Assembly: GCA_028277105.1 (NCBI GenBank)
Contig: JANQHO010000066.1
Location: forward strand, 1 to 38,769
Direction of reading: 5' to 3'
DNA length: 38,769 nt
Source of the DNA: Owenweeksia sp.
GTDB taxonomy: Bacteria; Bacteroidota; Bacteroidia; Flavobacteriales; Schleiferiaceae
The stretch's first letter is position 1. The number at the start of each line of letters is the position of its first letter. The notes beneath the pieces were generated by a model. That model saw only the letters and a list, made by a program, of their open reading frames with translations, did not search any database and had not been told where the DNA came from. A program made the translations under genes and the position numbers. Of the stretch, positions 6,331 to 15,232 are shown piece by piece.

Positions 6331-8814
6331 ATGTCTTGGTTCTGTAACTACTGTAAACTCTTTTTACCTGTTTGCTTTTTCTTCCTGCTGAGTAGTCAAC
6401 TGGCTTACTCACAAGGATCTGAAAAAGAATATTTCACAGAAGTATTAAAGCAATTTGAAAAAAAATACCACACCCACTTCTCCTATAATTATACGCAATT
6501 ACAAAGGCTCAGGGTAAGTCAACCCGATACTTCCCTGGGTCTTGGCGAGGCGCTCCAAAGTTTAAAACAAGAACTGCCTTTTTTAGATTTCGATACCAGC
6601 AATGCCCAGAATATTCTGGTCATTCCCAAACGGGCAAGAGTTTACCTGTCTGTCTTAGATCGACAAGATTCCTCTCCAGTATCAGGTTTTTACATCAGGC
6701 ACCACACCGAAACCGAAAAGTACATTCCCTACCGCAGTGAGAGTTATGTCATCAACGAGGCCTTTCCCACAGATTCCGTATGGCTTAAAGCCTACGGCTA
6801 CCAGCCGGTAAAGCTCACAATAAGGGATATTATGGAGCAGGGAAATACGGTTTACCTGGAAGCTGTTAATGTATTACTGGACGAAGTAGAGATCAGCTCC
6901 TACTTTACCAGTGGTATTTCGGCCAACCTTGCCGATCAGAGTATAGAAGTTGATATGAAACTGCTCGGCTTACTGCCCGGTGAAAGCGAGAGAGATATCT
7001 TTCAATTGATCAGGGCTCTGCCAGGTATACGCTCCCCCAACGGTAAACCGGGCAGCTTTAACCTGAGAGGCAACGTATTTGATCAAAACCTGATCTATTT
7101 TGACAATATACCGGTTTACCATACCGGACATTACTTTGGTACCTTTTCACCCTACAACCCCAATATGGTGGAGCATATCACGGTATACCGCAACAGTCTG
7201 CCAACCCGGTGGGGCGGCCGGGCCGGAGGGCTTATCAATATTAGCACCCAGAGTGAGGTTACAGATTCCCTGTCGGGTGGAGTATTTGTAAATACCGTTT
7301 TTGCAGGAACTCATTTAAAAGTGCCTTTGGTTAAAAACAAGCTCAGCCTTGCCTTGTCTGCCAGAAATGATCTCGGCATCCTCTCTCCTAAGCTAGAGGA
7401 ATACTCCCGCCTGAATTTTCAGGGCAGCAGGCTGGATTTCAATCGTTTGAATGATGATAACCAATTGGATAAAGACGATGTTCAGTTTAATGATATCAAC
7501 GGGAAAATAGTCTATGCGCTTAACCAAAAACAGCAACTATCACTCAGTTTCCTGCGCGTATACAACTCAACCGATCACCGCCTGCTGGACTCGGGAGAAG
7601 ATGAAATTCACCGGAACATTGCTTCCCTCAACAATTGGGGAAGCTCCCTGCAATGGACGGGAAATTTTGATGATCAATTAAGCCTCCGCAGCAGTTTAAG
7701 CCTCTCTGACCTGAAAATTAAAGAAACCCGTACCGATACCTTCCTGAGCTCAAACGCAGAGAAGTCATTTGATTTCGTGGAAAACGAAATTGCCGATATC
7801 CGTTTTAATGTTTTGGGCACCTATGCTTTTACAGCCCTCACAAAACTGACAAGCGGCTATGAGGCCCAGTTCCACACCCTGAATTTCTTCTCTGTTTTCA
7901 GAAATGACCGGGGGAAAAACCGCAAACGGGATGATCGAACCAATGCAGCCATTCATTCTTTTTACGCCAGTTTGAAGCAACTCCTGGATAAAAGATGGAT
8001 CATTCAAACGGGGCTGCGCATGGATCATTACTCCATCAATAACCAATGGTATGCCGATCCCCGTATCTCCGTTACCTATACCCTGCTCCCGGCCCTTTAT
8101 TTAAAGATGTCGGCCGGCCGTTCTCATCAGTACATCAAGCAGTTTTTAGGTTTGGATTTCAACAATTTTAGGGTAGCCAACCAGTTTTGGCGGCTTGCCG
8201 ATGACGACATTCCGGTATTGGAAAGCGATAAGGCTATGCTGGGAGCTACTTTTAGCCCGGGAAGCTGGTTGTTTGACCTGGAAGTATATATACAGGACAT
8301 TTCAGGCATCAGTCGCCAGGACAGGGAAAAACCCGTTCAGGCCGGTAGCCAAAATACCTTGGGCTCCGATCTGCTGATCCGGAAAAAGTGGAAATATTTT
8401 GAAAGCTGGATCAGCTATACCCTCTCCCAAACCCTGATGGATTTCGGAGAATTGAACCGGGCCTATTTTGATCAGACCCACGTTTTGAGCCTTAATCTGT
8501 CCGTTCCATTGAAACGCTTTAAAATAGCAACATCATGGGGCTATATGTCTGGTTTACCGATCGATCAGGACCAGGTTACCGACCTTCCCTACTCTGACAA
8601 CTTTCCCAGTCAGCATCAGTTGGATATTTCAGCCACCTACAGCTTTTTAAAACCTTCCTCCCACTGGAAAGGTATAATCGGTATATCAATAATCAATGTC
8701 TATGACCAGGAGCTCATCATTAATCAGTTTGCCAATGCACCCGGTTTTCAAAATTCATTGAGGCGGAGCCTGGGGTTTACCCCCGGCCTTCAGCTCAGTA
8801 TTGCCTGGCAGTAA
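6331..8814 (+). CDS. TonB-dependent receptor with STN signalling domain
   Basis: An 827-residue outer-membrane receptor. Signal peptide at 1-28 (LFLPVCFFFLLSSQLAYSQ). Residues about 30-110 form an STN domain, the module that talks to FecR. A short Ig-like region (about 110-190) leads to the plug (about 205-310; FNLRGNVFDQNLIYFDNIPVY, WGGRAGGLINI) and a C-terminal beta-barrel ending in an aromatic/polar strand (LQLSIAWQ). No SusD-like gene follows, so this is not a classical Sus-type polysaccharide pair; an iron chelate, cofactor or peptide ligand is more likely but not readable. The transcription unit ends 2 bases later in a strong terminator. Confidence 0.93.
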   Translation: MSWFCNYCKLFLPVCFFFLLSSQLAYSQGSEKEYFTEVLKQFEKKYHTHFSYNYTQLQRLRVSQPDTSLGLGEALQSLKQELPFLDFDTSNAQNILVIPKRARVYLSVLDRQDSSPVSGFYIRHHTETEKYIPYRSESYVINEAFPTDSVWLKAYGYQPVKLTIRDIMEQGNTVYLEAVNVLLDEVEISSYFTSGISANLADQSIEVDMKLLGLLPGESERDIFQLIRALPGIRSPNGKPGSFNLRGNVFDQNLIYFDNIPVYHTGHYFGTFSPYNPNMVEHITVYRNSLPTRWGGRAGGLINISTQSEVTDSLSGGVFVNTVFAGTHLKVPLVKNKLSLALSARNDLGILSPKLEEYSRLNFQGSRLDFNRLNDDNQLDKDDVQFNDINGKIVYALNQKQQLSLSFLRVYNSTDHRLLDSGEDEIHRNIASLNNWGSSLQWTGNFDDQLSLRSSLSLSDLKIKETRTDTFLSSNAEKSFDFVENEIADIRFNVLGTYAFTALTKLTSGYEAQFHTLNFFSVFRNDRGKNRKRDDRTNAAIHSFYASLKQLLDKRWIIQTGLRMDHYSINNQWYADPRISVTYTLLPALYLKMSAGRSHQYIKQFLGLDFNNFRVANQFWRLADDDIPVLESDKAMLGATFSPGSWLFDLEVYIQDISGISRQDREKPVQAGSQNTLGSDLLIRKKWKYFESWISYTLSQTLMDFGELNRAYFDQTHVLSLNLSVPLKRFKIATSWGYMSGLPIDQDQVTDLPYSDNFPSQHQLDISATYSFLKPSSHWKGIIGISIINVYDQELIINQFANAPGFQNSLRRSLGFTPGLQLSIAWQ

Positions 8815-8815
8815 A

Positions 8816-8840
8816 AAAGCCCCGCCTGTAGCGGGGCTTT
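8816..8840. terminator. Intrinsic terminator between convergent units
   Basis: A perfect 7-bp stem GCCCCGC/GCGGGGC with a CTGTA loop, flanked by an A tract on the left and TTT on the right. It can work in both directions, ending the receptor unit on the + strand and the PEBP gene on the minus strand. Confidence 0.9.
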
Positions 8841-8912
8841 ACCCAATCATCTAAACAACACAAAATCAACCAAAAACGTTCTTTTACTCACCGTTTATCC
8901 CTTTAGACGATC

Positions 8913-9902
8913 TCAGGGAGTAATATCTTCGAAATCCAGTACTGCCTCCCCCACTACAGTTACTGAGGATATAGCTGCTTTTAAGGTAGCGTAGTCTACC
9001 GCTAAAGAACTTTCGGCAGGTAAAGAAGATGGCAACTGATCCAGGGCATAAACCGTAATGGTATAAGCATGAGTAGCGCTGGAAGGCGAGCAGGGGGAGG
9101 TATACGATATGGCTGTGCCATCTTTATTGGCACCCATATACCAGGGGCCGTCATCTGCCGTTCCGTAGGGGATCTCCGTTACACCGGGGTCTATTCCCCA
9201 CAACAGGAGGTAGCTATTGACGTTGGTCGTATCGGAAGCAAAAGGATAATGATGCATAATAACAGCCAGGGAAGCTGCTTCAGCCGGTACATTACTCCAG
9301 GCCAGGGGAATAGAATTTTCCGTTCCGTCTGCCCCTTTATCTTCACATTTATAGGCATCCAGTAATTGTCCGTTAACAATCGCCTCACTGGTTAGTGTAA
9401 AGCTAGCTGTATCAGGAGTGTTATTATCATCATCCTTATTACAAGCAGTAGTAATTACTATTGCTCCAAAAGCTGCCAGGAAGGCACTGTAAACCTTGGG
9501 CTTTTGTCTGAAAATAAGAAAGGACACCAGAATAAAGAGCAAACCTAACCCTAACAAGGTGTATCTAAATTCCTTAGAAAAATGCTTAGCCTCAGATTTT
9601 AGTGGCGTGTTCAAAGCCTGGATCTGGCCATATATTTCCTTGATATAATCCTGATCAGAAGCAGAAAAGTCTGAAAGCTTATATTGTTGAACGACCGTGT
9701 ATTCATCTACCAACCATACTTCATCATTTTCGTATTTTAAAAAATTGGCTCTTACAACAACTTCACCTACCTGGTTTTTCCATACTCTTAAGGGTACACC
9801 ATGCCCCCTTGCATGAGCAAAGGCTGAATTTTTCAAGAACATTAAAAACATTAATAAAAGAAATATTCCCCAATAAACTACTTGGCGTATTTTCATAATC
9901 AA
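8913..9902 (-). CDS. Membrane protein with SHD1-like domain fused to a YbhB/PEBP-like domain
   Basis: 329 residues. A signal anchor (about 8-29) is followed by a region (about 37-100; LRVWKNQVGEVVVRANFLKY, YKLSDFSASDQDYI) that matches the SLA1-homology SHD1 pattern of R-x-W, G, polar beta strands and LSxxDxxYI. A transmembrane helix lies at about 114-131 and a second hydrophobic segment at 137-153 ends at Cys154 (ITTACNKDDDNN), which looks like an internal lipobox. Residues about 165-329 form a PEBP/Raf-kinase-inhibitor-like domain (SIPLAWSNVP, then a C-terminal YTITVYALDQLPSSLP), but the usual DPDAP and HW ligand residues are replaced (HHYPFA; LLWGI). Ligand binding is therefore doubtful. 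Two formerly separate genes fused in frame would explain the internal lipobox. Confidence 0.75.
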   Translation of the reverse strand: MIMKIRQVVYWGIFLLLMFLMFLKNSAFAHARGHGVPLRVWKNQVGEVVVRANFLKYENDEVWLVDEYTVVQQYKLSDFSASDQDYIKEIYGQIQALNTPLKSEAKHFSKEFRYTLLGLGLLFILVSFLIFRQKPKVYSAFLAAFGAIVITTACNKDDDNNTPDTASFTLTSEAIVNGQLLDAYKCEDKGADGTENSIPLAWSNVPAEAASLAVIMHHYPFASDTTNVNSYLLLWGIDPGVTEIPYGTADDGPWYMGANKDGTAISYTSPCSPSSATHAYTITVYALDQLPSSLPAESSLAVDYATLKAAISSVTVVGEAVLDFEDITP

Positions 9903-9919
9903 ACCTTCTTCACGTTTTT

Positions 9920-9939
9920 TCTTTCACTTTAATGAAAGA
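9920..9939. promoter_or_regulatory. Short inverted repeat upstream of the SHD1/PEBP gene
   Basis: Seven-base arms TCTTTCA/TGAAAGA separated by CTTTAA, 18 to 37 bases upstream of the minus-strand start. The size and position suit an operator, but one example cannot prove it. Confidence 0.25.
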
Positions 9940-9991
9940 CGAATGAAGGGTTTCTATACCCAACCTCTTACTTGAAAAAATTTAATTATGA

Positions 9992-10654
9992 TTACAATTC
10001 AGTGATAGGAACCCTTTCCTTGAGCAGACCTTTGATGAAGGCCTGGCGCAGTATACTTTCAATTAATTTATCCTCTTCGTCCTCTTCAGGGGCATAAGGG
10101 GTTTTAAGGCTTATGTCGTAGTAATTGGCGGCTATATTCCACCAGAAGGCATTCCAGCCGCTGCGGTATTCGCTGATAAGGTCGTAGGTACTCATCCCCG
10201 TTTCGCGATACATGAGCTTGGAAAGTATTTGTCCTTCGCTGCGGGTCAGTTTTTTGAGTTTTTCCTCAAAGTTGTCTTCGAGGTAATTTTGGAACTTTTT
10301 GATAAAACGTTTTTTCTTTCTACGACCTTTAATATCCTCTAATAATAAGTTCAGGCTATCCAATTTATTGCCGGCTATCACGGCATAGGGATATACTTTC
10401 AATACCTTTCTGCGCAGAATATAATAACGCCTGCGGGCTTCTTTACTGTTAAAGGTGGGTTCTTTCACCAAAAGAACTTCATCCAAAACTAAAATGGGAA
10501 TAGTGTCACCGTCTACTATTATAGCGTCCAGTATTTGGTTGTCTTTTTTAGTGACATACTGAACGATAGAATCTTTCCAGGTAGAGTCTTCTTGCGCTAC
10601 AAGATTGCCTACCAATAAAAGACTCAGGCCAATAGTAAACAAGCATCGCTTCAT
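9992..10654 (-). CDS. DUF4294 family exported protein
   Basis: 220 residues with a signal peptide (MKRCLFTIGLSLLLVGNLVAQ). The core, about residues 50-190, matches the Bacteroidota-restricted DUF4294 family: GDTIPILVLDEVLL, RRRYYILRRKVLKVYPYA, a basic linker, then KKLTRSEGQILSKLMYRETG and SGWNAFWWNIAANYY. The ATG follows the accC stop with no gap (TAAATG on the minus strand), so the two are co-translated. The family has no assigned function; the exported location makes a role in carboxylation itself unlikely, so the pairing may reflect growth-linked expression. Confidence 0.88.
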   Translation of the reverse strand: MKRCLFTIGLSLLLVGNLVAQEDSTWKDSIVQYVTKKDNQILDAIIVDGDTIPILVLDEVLLVKEPTFNSKEARRRYYILRRKVLKVYPYAVIAGNKLDSLNLLLEDIKGRRKKKRFIKKFQNYLEDNFEEKLKKLTRSEGQILSKLMYRETGMSTYDLISEYRSGWNAFWWNIAANYYDISLKTPYAPEEDEEDKLIESILRQAFIKGLLKERVPITEL

Positions 10655-12136
10655 TTAAACGCGGTTTCTTTTCCAGGCTGAAACCTGGGAAGACGTTCCG
10701 GTTTCAACCGCAGATTTACCCTTTTCACTTTCCAAAAGGTGTGCCACCAGCAGGGCCGCTACTTCCTTCTCATGAGGCATTTCTTGTTTCATGGCTTCTG
10801 GCTCAAAGTGTTTTTTTACAAAATGGGTATCAAAATCCCCTTCAATAAAACGGGGGTGCTCCATTACATATTTTCCAAAAGGCAAAGTGGTTTGCAAACC
10901 TACTATCCGGTAGTCTTCACAAGCGCGTATCATGCGAATGCGCGCCTCCTCGCGATTTTTACCGTAAGTGATCAGCTTGGAGATCATGGGGTCGTAATAG
11001 ATAGGAATGTCCATACCGGCCTCCATACCGTCATCTACCCTTACACCGGGGCCGTGCGGGCGTTCATATACCTGTAGTTTGCCTATATCCGGCAAAAAGT
11101 TTTCAAAAGGGTTTTCGGCATAAACCCTCACCTCTATAGAGTGCCCTCTGATCTCCAGGTCTTCCTGGGCAAAGGACAGCTTTTCGCCCCGGGCTATCTT
11201 CACCTGTTCTTTAACCAGGTCAAAACCGGTAATCAATTCCGTAACGGGATGCTCCACCTGCAAACGGGTATTCATCTCCAGGAAGTAGAAGTTTTTGTTC
11301 TCGTCAAGAATAAACTCTACCGTACCGGCCCCTATATAATTACAACTGCGGGCAACATCTACCGCGGTTTTGCCCATTTGTTCGCGTATTTCGGGAGTTA
11401 ATATTACTGAAGGAGCTTCTTCAATTACTTTTTGGTGCCTGCGCTGTACGCTGCATTCCCGCTCAAACAGGTGTACAATATTACCGTGTTTATCGGCCAG
11501 TATCTGCACTTCTATGTGCCGGGGCGAGGTCACGTATTTTTCAATGAATACCGAACCGTCACCAAAAGAAGATTGTGCCTCGTGTATGGCCATTTTCATT
11601 TGCTCTTCTACTTCTTCTTCCTTCTCTACTACACGCATGCCCTTACCACCACCACCGGCAGAAGCTTTGATCAACACGGGAAAGCCTATTTCTTTACTGA
11701 TCCTGATGGCCTCGTCCACATCCTCTACAGCTCCCTCAGTACCGGGTACTAAAGGGATGTCGTATTTTTTTACCGCTTCTTTGGCCGACAGCTTATCCCC
11801 CATTACCCTAATCGACTGGGAGGAAGGCCCTATAAAAATGAGTCCCGCCTGCTCTACTTCATGGGCAAAGTCAGCGCTTTCCGATAAAAAACCGTAACCG
11901 GGATGGATAGCATCCACCTCCAGTTCTTTGCAGGCATCTATAATCTTATCCGCTCTCAGGTAGCTCTCTGACGAAGGGGCTGCCCCCAGCAAAACCGCTT
12001 CATCGGCATATTTTACGTGGGGAGCATCGCGATCTGCTTCAGAGTAAACCGCTGCGGTTTTAATTCCCATCTCTTTAACGGATTTCATCACTCTCAAGGC
12101 AATCTCGCCCCGGTTGGCCACCAGTATTTTTTTCAT
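10655..12136 (-). CDS. accC: Acetyl-CoA carboxylase biotin carboxylase subunit
   Basis: 493 residues. N-terminal biotin-carboxylase fold (KKILVANRGEIALRVMKS; IHPGYGFLSE near 78), ATP-grasp domain with the glycine-rich loop GGGGKGM at 161-167, and the catalytic block EMNTRLQVEHPVTE, followed by EVRVYAENP and a DPMISKLITYG C-terminal domain. It carboxylates the biotin on a carrier protein using bicarbonate and ATP, the first half-reaction of malonyl-CoA (or propionyl-CoA-type) formation. About 40 extra C-terminal residues beyond the usual 450 are polar and probably disordered. No biotin carrier or carboxyltransferase gene is in the window, so assignment to acetyl-CoA rather than another acyl-CoA carboxylase is by similarity only. 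A -7 element lies at 12158-12165. Confidence 0.93.
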   Translation of the reverse strand: MKKILVANRGEIALRVMKSVKEMGIKTAAVYSEADRDAPHVKYADEAVLLGAAPSSESYLRADKIIDACKELEVDAIHPGYGFLSESADFAHEVEQAGLIFIGPSSQSIRVMGDKLSAKEAVKKYDIPLVPGTEGAVEDVDEAIRISKEIGFPVLIKASAGGGGKGMRVVEKEEEVEEQMKMAIHEAQSSFGDGSVFIEKYVTSPRHIEVQILADKHGNIVHLFERECSVQRRHQKVIEEAPSVILTPEIREQMGKTAVDVARSCNYIGAGTVEFILDENKNFYFLEMNTRLQVEHPVTELITGFDLVKEQVKIARGEKLSFAQEDLEIRGHSIEVRVYAENPFENFLPDIGKLQVYERPHGPGVRVDDGMEAGMDIPIYYDPMISKLITYGKNREEARIRMIRACEDYRIVGLQTTLPFGKYVMEHPRFIEGDFDTHFVKKHFEPEAMKQEMPHEKEVAALLVAHLLESEKGKSAVETGTSSQVSAWKRNRV

Positions 12137-12157
12137 ATATCAGTTTGTGTGAGCAAG

Positions 12158-12165
12158 CGAAGATA
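12158..12165 (-). promoter_or_regulatory. -7 promoter element of the accC unit
   Basis: TATCTTCG on the minus strand, 22 bases upstream of the accC ATG, fits the Bacteroidota primary-sigma -7 consensus (TAnnTTTG with C tolerated) and resembles the elements at 21196 and 24034. The -33 element is not clear. Confidence 0.45.
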
Positions 12166-12275
12166 AAACATGTGCCGAACTGTGACTAAAGTAGGCAACA
12201 ATACCGTAAGCCCTGAAAAGATCACACAATAATTGCTACACTTCTTAGGTTAAGTTAATCTCGTACAATAGATGA

Positions 12276-12283
12276 TAAATTTG
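12276..12283 (+). promoter_or_regulatory. -7 promoter element of the propeller kinase gene
   Basis: TAAATTTG is a full match to TAnnTTTG, ending 30 bases before the TTG start of the kinase gene. It lies in the 177-base divergent region shared with accC. Confidence 0.5.
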
Positions 12284-12313
12284 TATATGATGTGCCTTTA
12301 AAATCCATTTGCT

Positions 12314-15232
12314 TTGAAAGTACTTTCCCCAATTATTCTTTCAGTAACAATTGTATCTTTTAAGTGTGTTGCCAGTGAACCCTATGTTTTCAAACGCTTT
12401 GATGAAGCAGATGGCTTGCCCAGTACCCAGGTGTACCAATCCATTCAGGATAAAGACGGCTATATGTGGTTTGCTACCGATAGGGGTGTTAGCCGCTATG
12501 ACGGCCATAACTTTACCACTTTCAGCCGTAAAGATGGCCTTACCGATGAAGTGGTTTTTGGCTTCTTTTTGGAAAAGAATGTAAACCGTCTATGGCTTTA
12601 CACTTATTATGGAGGTTTGTGTTATTATGAAAATAACCAATTTGTTGAACCCCATTTTAATTGTAAGCTTAAAGAGCTACTTACAGAACTTAATACTCCT
12701 GTAATTGTCAGTTTATATGTAGATGAAAATCAGGACATTTGGATTGGTACTGAACTCAAAAATATAATTAAAGTTAGTTCGGAGGGTAAAATTGAGCTTG
12801 TTATTGGCAGTAAATATATTGATAGTCCAGATACATGCGCTGTAATATGCTTAAATCCTTTAGGAGTCGTTTACAATGGAGCCAAGTCTCTTTTAATTCC
12901 ACCCTTATTAATTTATTCCTATCCAGGTTCTGATCATACAGTTATTAAAGCACCTTTAATAAGACAAGTCCATGATTATACCAGGGTAAAGATTTACAGG
13001 ACTGATATTCAAAGCTTTATTTTAGCTTATGGCCCGGAAGTTTTCAAAATTCACAACCATGAGATTATACAGCGTTATAACCTAGGAGCAGACAATAATT
13101 CCCTATATGCTTTAACGGTAGACACTTACAACAATTTATGGGTAGGCACTAATCAGGGAGTATTCTGCTTTTCAAATCAAAATCTATCTGTTCAGCCCAA
13201 AGTGTACCTTAAAGATTATAAAATATCTTCCATACATCAGGATCATGAAGGGGGTTATTGGTTTACCAGCCTTGAAAACGGTTTGTTTTATTTGCCACAT
13301 TACGAAGTTTCTTCCTATCCTACAATTAAGGCTACTGCTATTAATAGCAATAGTTTTGGTGTTTACGTTGGGCTAGCCAACAAAAATGCCATGGTATTCC
13401 CTAATGGTAAATACGAAAGGGTAATAACGTTTAACCAGATTTACTCTGACTACAGCCGTATTGTGAAGATTAATGATGATGATATCCTTATCCAGTATGG
13501 GTACCTAAGAAACCTATTTAAAGATTCTGTAAAAATTCCTTTTCCGAACAAACAAATAGCTCTTAGAAATAATGATAATCGATCGCTTTACTTCTGGAAT
13601 TATCCAGATCATATCTTCTGTGCCACTTCATTGAAAGATGCTCAACCATCGGTTTGTTTTGAACTCAACAAGGAAATAGCTTTTATAAAATGCGCTACCG
13701 CCACAAAAAATTTAGAAAAAATATTTTTAGCAACTAGCAGGGGATTTTTCTTATATGAAAATAGCATACTCAAAAACCTTTCTAAGAGATTTCCTCTATT
13801 TTCTGTTCGTATTACTGACCTAGACCTTATCAATGAACAAACCTTATTAGTTACTACCAGAGGTAATGGTGTTATGAAATATAATTTTCGCCAAAATAAA
13901 CTGGTAAAACTTAATGGTATCAAAAATCAATCTTGTAACCAAAGCTACATTGACCCCAAAGGAACAGTATGGGTTGCATCCTATTCAGGGGTTACCCGAA
14001 TTGATGACATTGAAAGTGACAATCCCCAGTATTATTATTACAATAAAAAGTGTGGGCTAATTTCTGACGAGGTTTATGATTTAGTTGAATACAATGGCCA
14101 TATCTGGGCCGCTACTTCAAAGGGGGTAAGCCATTGGTCGCGGGATTGGATCCCTGAATATTTGGACAATAAGGCTCAAATTCACCAGATAACAGTCAAT
14201 GGGGATCAGCACGATTTTATGGCCAATAAAAGTTTGAATTATATACAGAACCACCTGCAGTTCTTTTTTACTACTATTAGTTTTCAGGAGCCTATAGAAT
14301 ACCATTATCGATTAAAGGGTTTGCATTCCAACTGGATTACCACTAATGATAGAAGTGCTGTGTATTCTTCTCTAAAACCTGGTCACTACACTTTTGAGCT
14401 CAAACACACTGATGAAGAAACCATTCAATCATCTGTAGACTTTACCATTAAACCTCCCTTATGGCTTAACCCTTGGTTTTGGCTCGCCATAGGATTGTTA
14501 TTGGCAATAGTTATGGCTTATATTTTAAGGGTACGTTACAGGATAATCCGAAAGGAAAATAAACTCTACGAGCTTTTTATACGCTCTGAGCAAAAAGCTT
14601 TAAGGGCACAAATCAACCCACACTTTTTATTCAATAGTTTTAATTCTATACTTGAGTTGGTTTACCGTAAGGAATATAACTCTGTTCAAACTTACATGAA
14701 GCGCTTAGCTCAATTAATGCGCCTGGTGTTACAAAATTCCCGCGAAGAAGAAATTTCACTGGCTCAGGAACTGGAACTTTTAGAGAGGTACCTCGAGCTT
14801 GAAAAATTGCGTTTTGGAAACTTTTTACACTTTTCTATTGAAGTAAAAAAACCGCTAGACCCTTTAAAGACCCTACTACCTTCCTTATTATTACAACCTT
14901 ATGTAGAAAATGCCTTAAAACACGGCATAAGGTCCCGAACGGATGGTAACGGCCTTTTACAAATAATATTTGATATTATAAATGATCAGTTGAGAGTCCA
15001 AATAATAGACAATGGAAAAGGGTATTCAAACACGATCCAAAACTCTATGAGCAAGAGAAGATCTCATGGTATGAAAATAAATGGGGAGCGCATCCAACTC
15101 TTCAGTGAAAAGGAAGATTTTAATATTAAAATACTAGCATTAAATCCTTTAGATAATATTTACCTGGGAACCATTGTAGAAATATACTTACCTCTAAAAA
15201 CCACCCCACTACATGAAGCCTCTGCTATATAA
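12314..15232 (+). CDS. Two-component sensor: beta-propeller, Y_Y_Y and LytS-type histidine kinase
   Basis: 972 residues. The start is a TTG: an in-frame stop lies at 12299 and no ATG occurs before the mature domain, and the TTG gives a good signal peptide (LSPIILSVTIVSFKCVAS). The periplasmic part (about 25-620) is built of Reg_prop repeats (GYMWFATDRGVSRYDG, DIWIGTELKNI, NLWVGTNQGVF, TVWVASYSGVTRI, HIWAATSKGVSHW), then a Y_Y_Y domain (YHYRLKGLHSNWITT; SLKPGHYTFELK). One transmembrane helix at about 718-740 leads to a LytS His_kinase domain with phospho-acceptor His770 (INPHFLFNSFNSIL) and an ATPase with N-box PYVENALKHG. The last 20 bases overlap the LytTR regulator gene. The signal is unknown. 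Confidence 0.92.
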   Translation: MKVLSPIILSVTIVSFKCVASEPYVFKRFDEADGLPSTQVYQSIQDKDGYMWFATDRGVSRYDGHNFTTFSRKDGLTDEVVFGFFLEKNVNRLWLYTYYGGLCYYENNQFVEPHFNCKLKELLTELNTPVIVSLYVDENQDIWIGTELKNIIKVSSEGKIELVIGSKYIDSPDTCAVICLNPLGVVYNGAKSLLIPPLLIYSYPGSDHTVIKAPLIRQVHDYTRVKIYRTDIQSFILAYGPEVFKIHNHEIIQRYNLGADNNSLYALTVDTYNNLWVGTNQGVFCFSNQNLSVQPKVYLKDYKISSIHQDHEGGYWFTSLENGLFYLPHYEVSSYPTIKATAINSNSFGVYVGLANKNAMVFPNGKYERVITFNQIYSDYSRIVKINDDDILIQYGYLRNLFKDSVKIPFPNKQIALRNNDNRSLYFWNYPDHIFCATSLKDAQPSVCFELNKEIAFIKCATATKNLEKIFLATSRGFFLYENSILKNLSKRFPLFSVRITDLDLINEQTLLVTTRGNGVMKYNFRQNKLVKLNGIKNQSCNQSYIDPKGTVWVASYSGVTRIDDIESDNPQYYYYNKKCGLISDEVYDLVEYNGHIWAATSKGVSHWSRDWIPEYLDNKAQIHQITVNGDQHDFMANKSLNYIQNHLQFFFTTISFQEPIEYHYRLKGLHSNWITTNDRSAVYSSLKPGHYTFELKHTDEETIQSSVDFTIKPPLWLNPWFWLAIGLLLAIVMAYILRVRYRIIRKENKLYELFIRSEQKALRAQINPHFLFNSFNSILELVYRKEYNSVQTYMKRLAQLMRLVLQNSREEEISLAQELELLERYLELEKLRFGNFLHFSIEVKKPLDPLKTLLPSLLLQPYVENALKHGIRSRTDGNGLLQIIFDIINDQLRVQIIDNGKGYSNTIQNSMSKRRSHGMKINGERIQLFSEKEDFNIKILALNPLDNIYLGTIVEIYLPLKTTPLHEASAI

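Noticed and set aside
11370-11897. 175-residue + strand frame
   Set aside because: Antisense to accC with a Ser/Thr/Pro-rich, repetitive composition typical of shadow frames.
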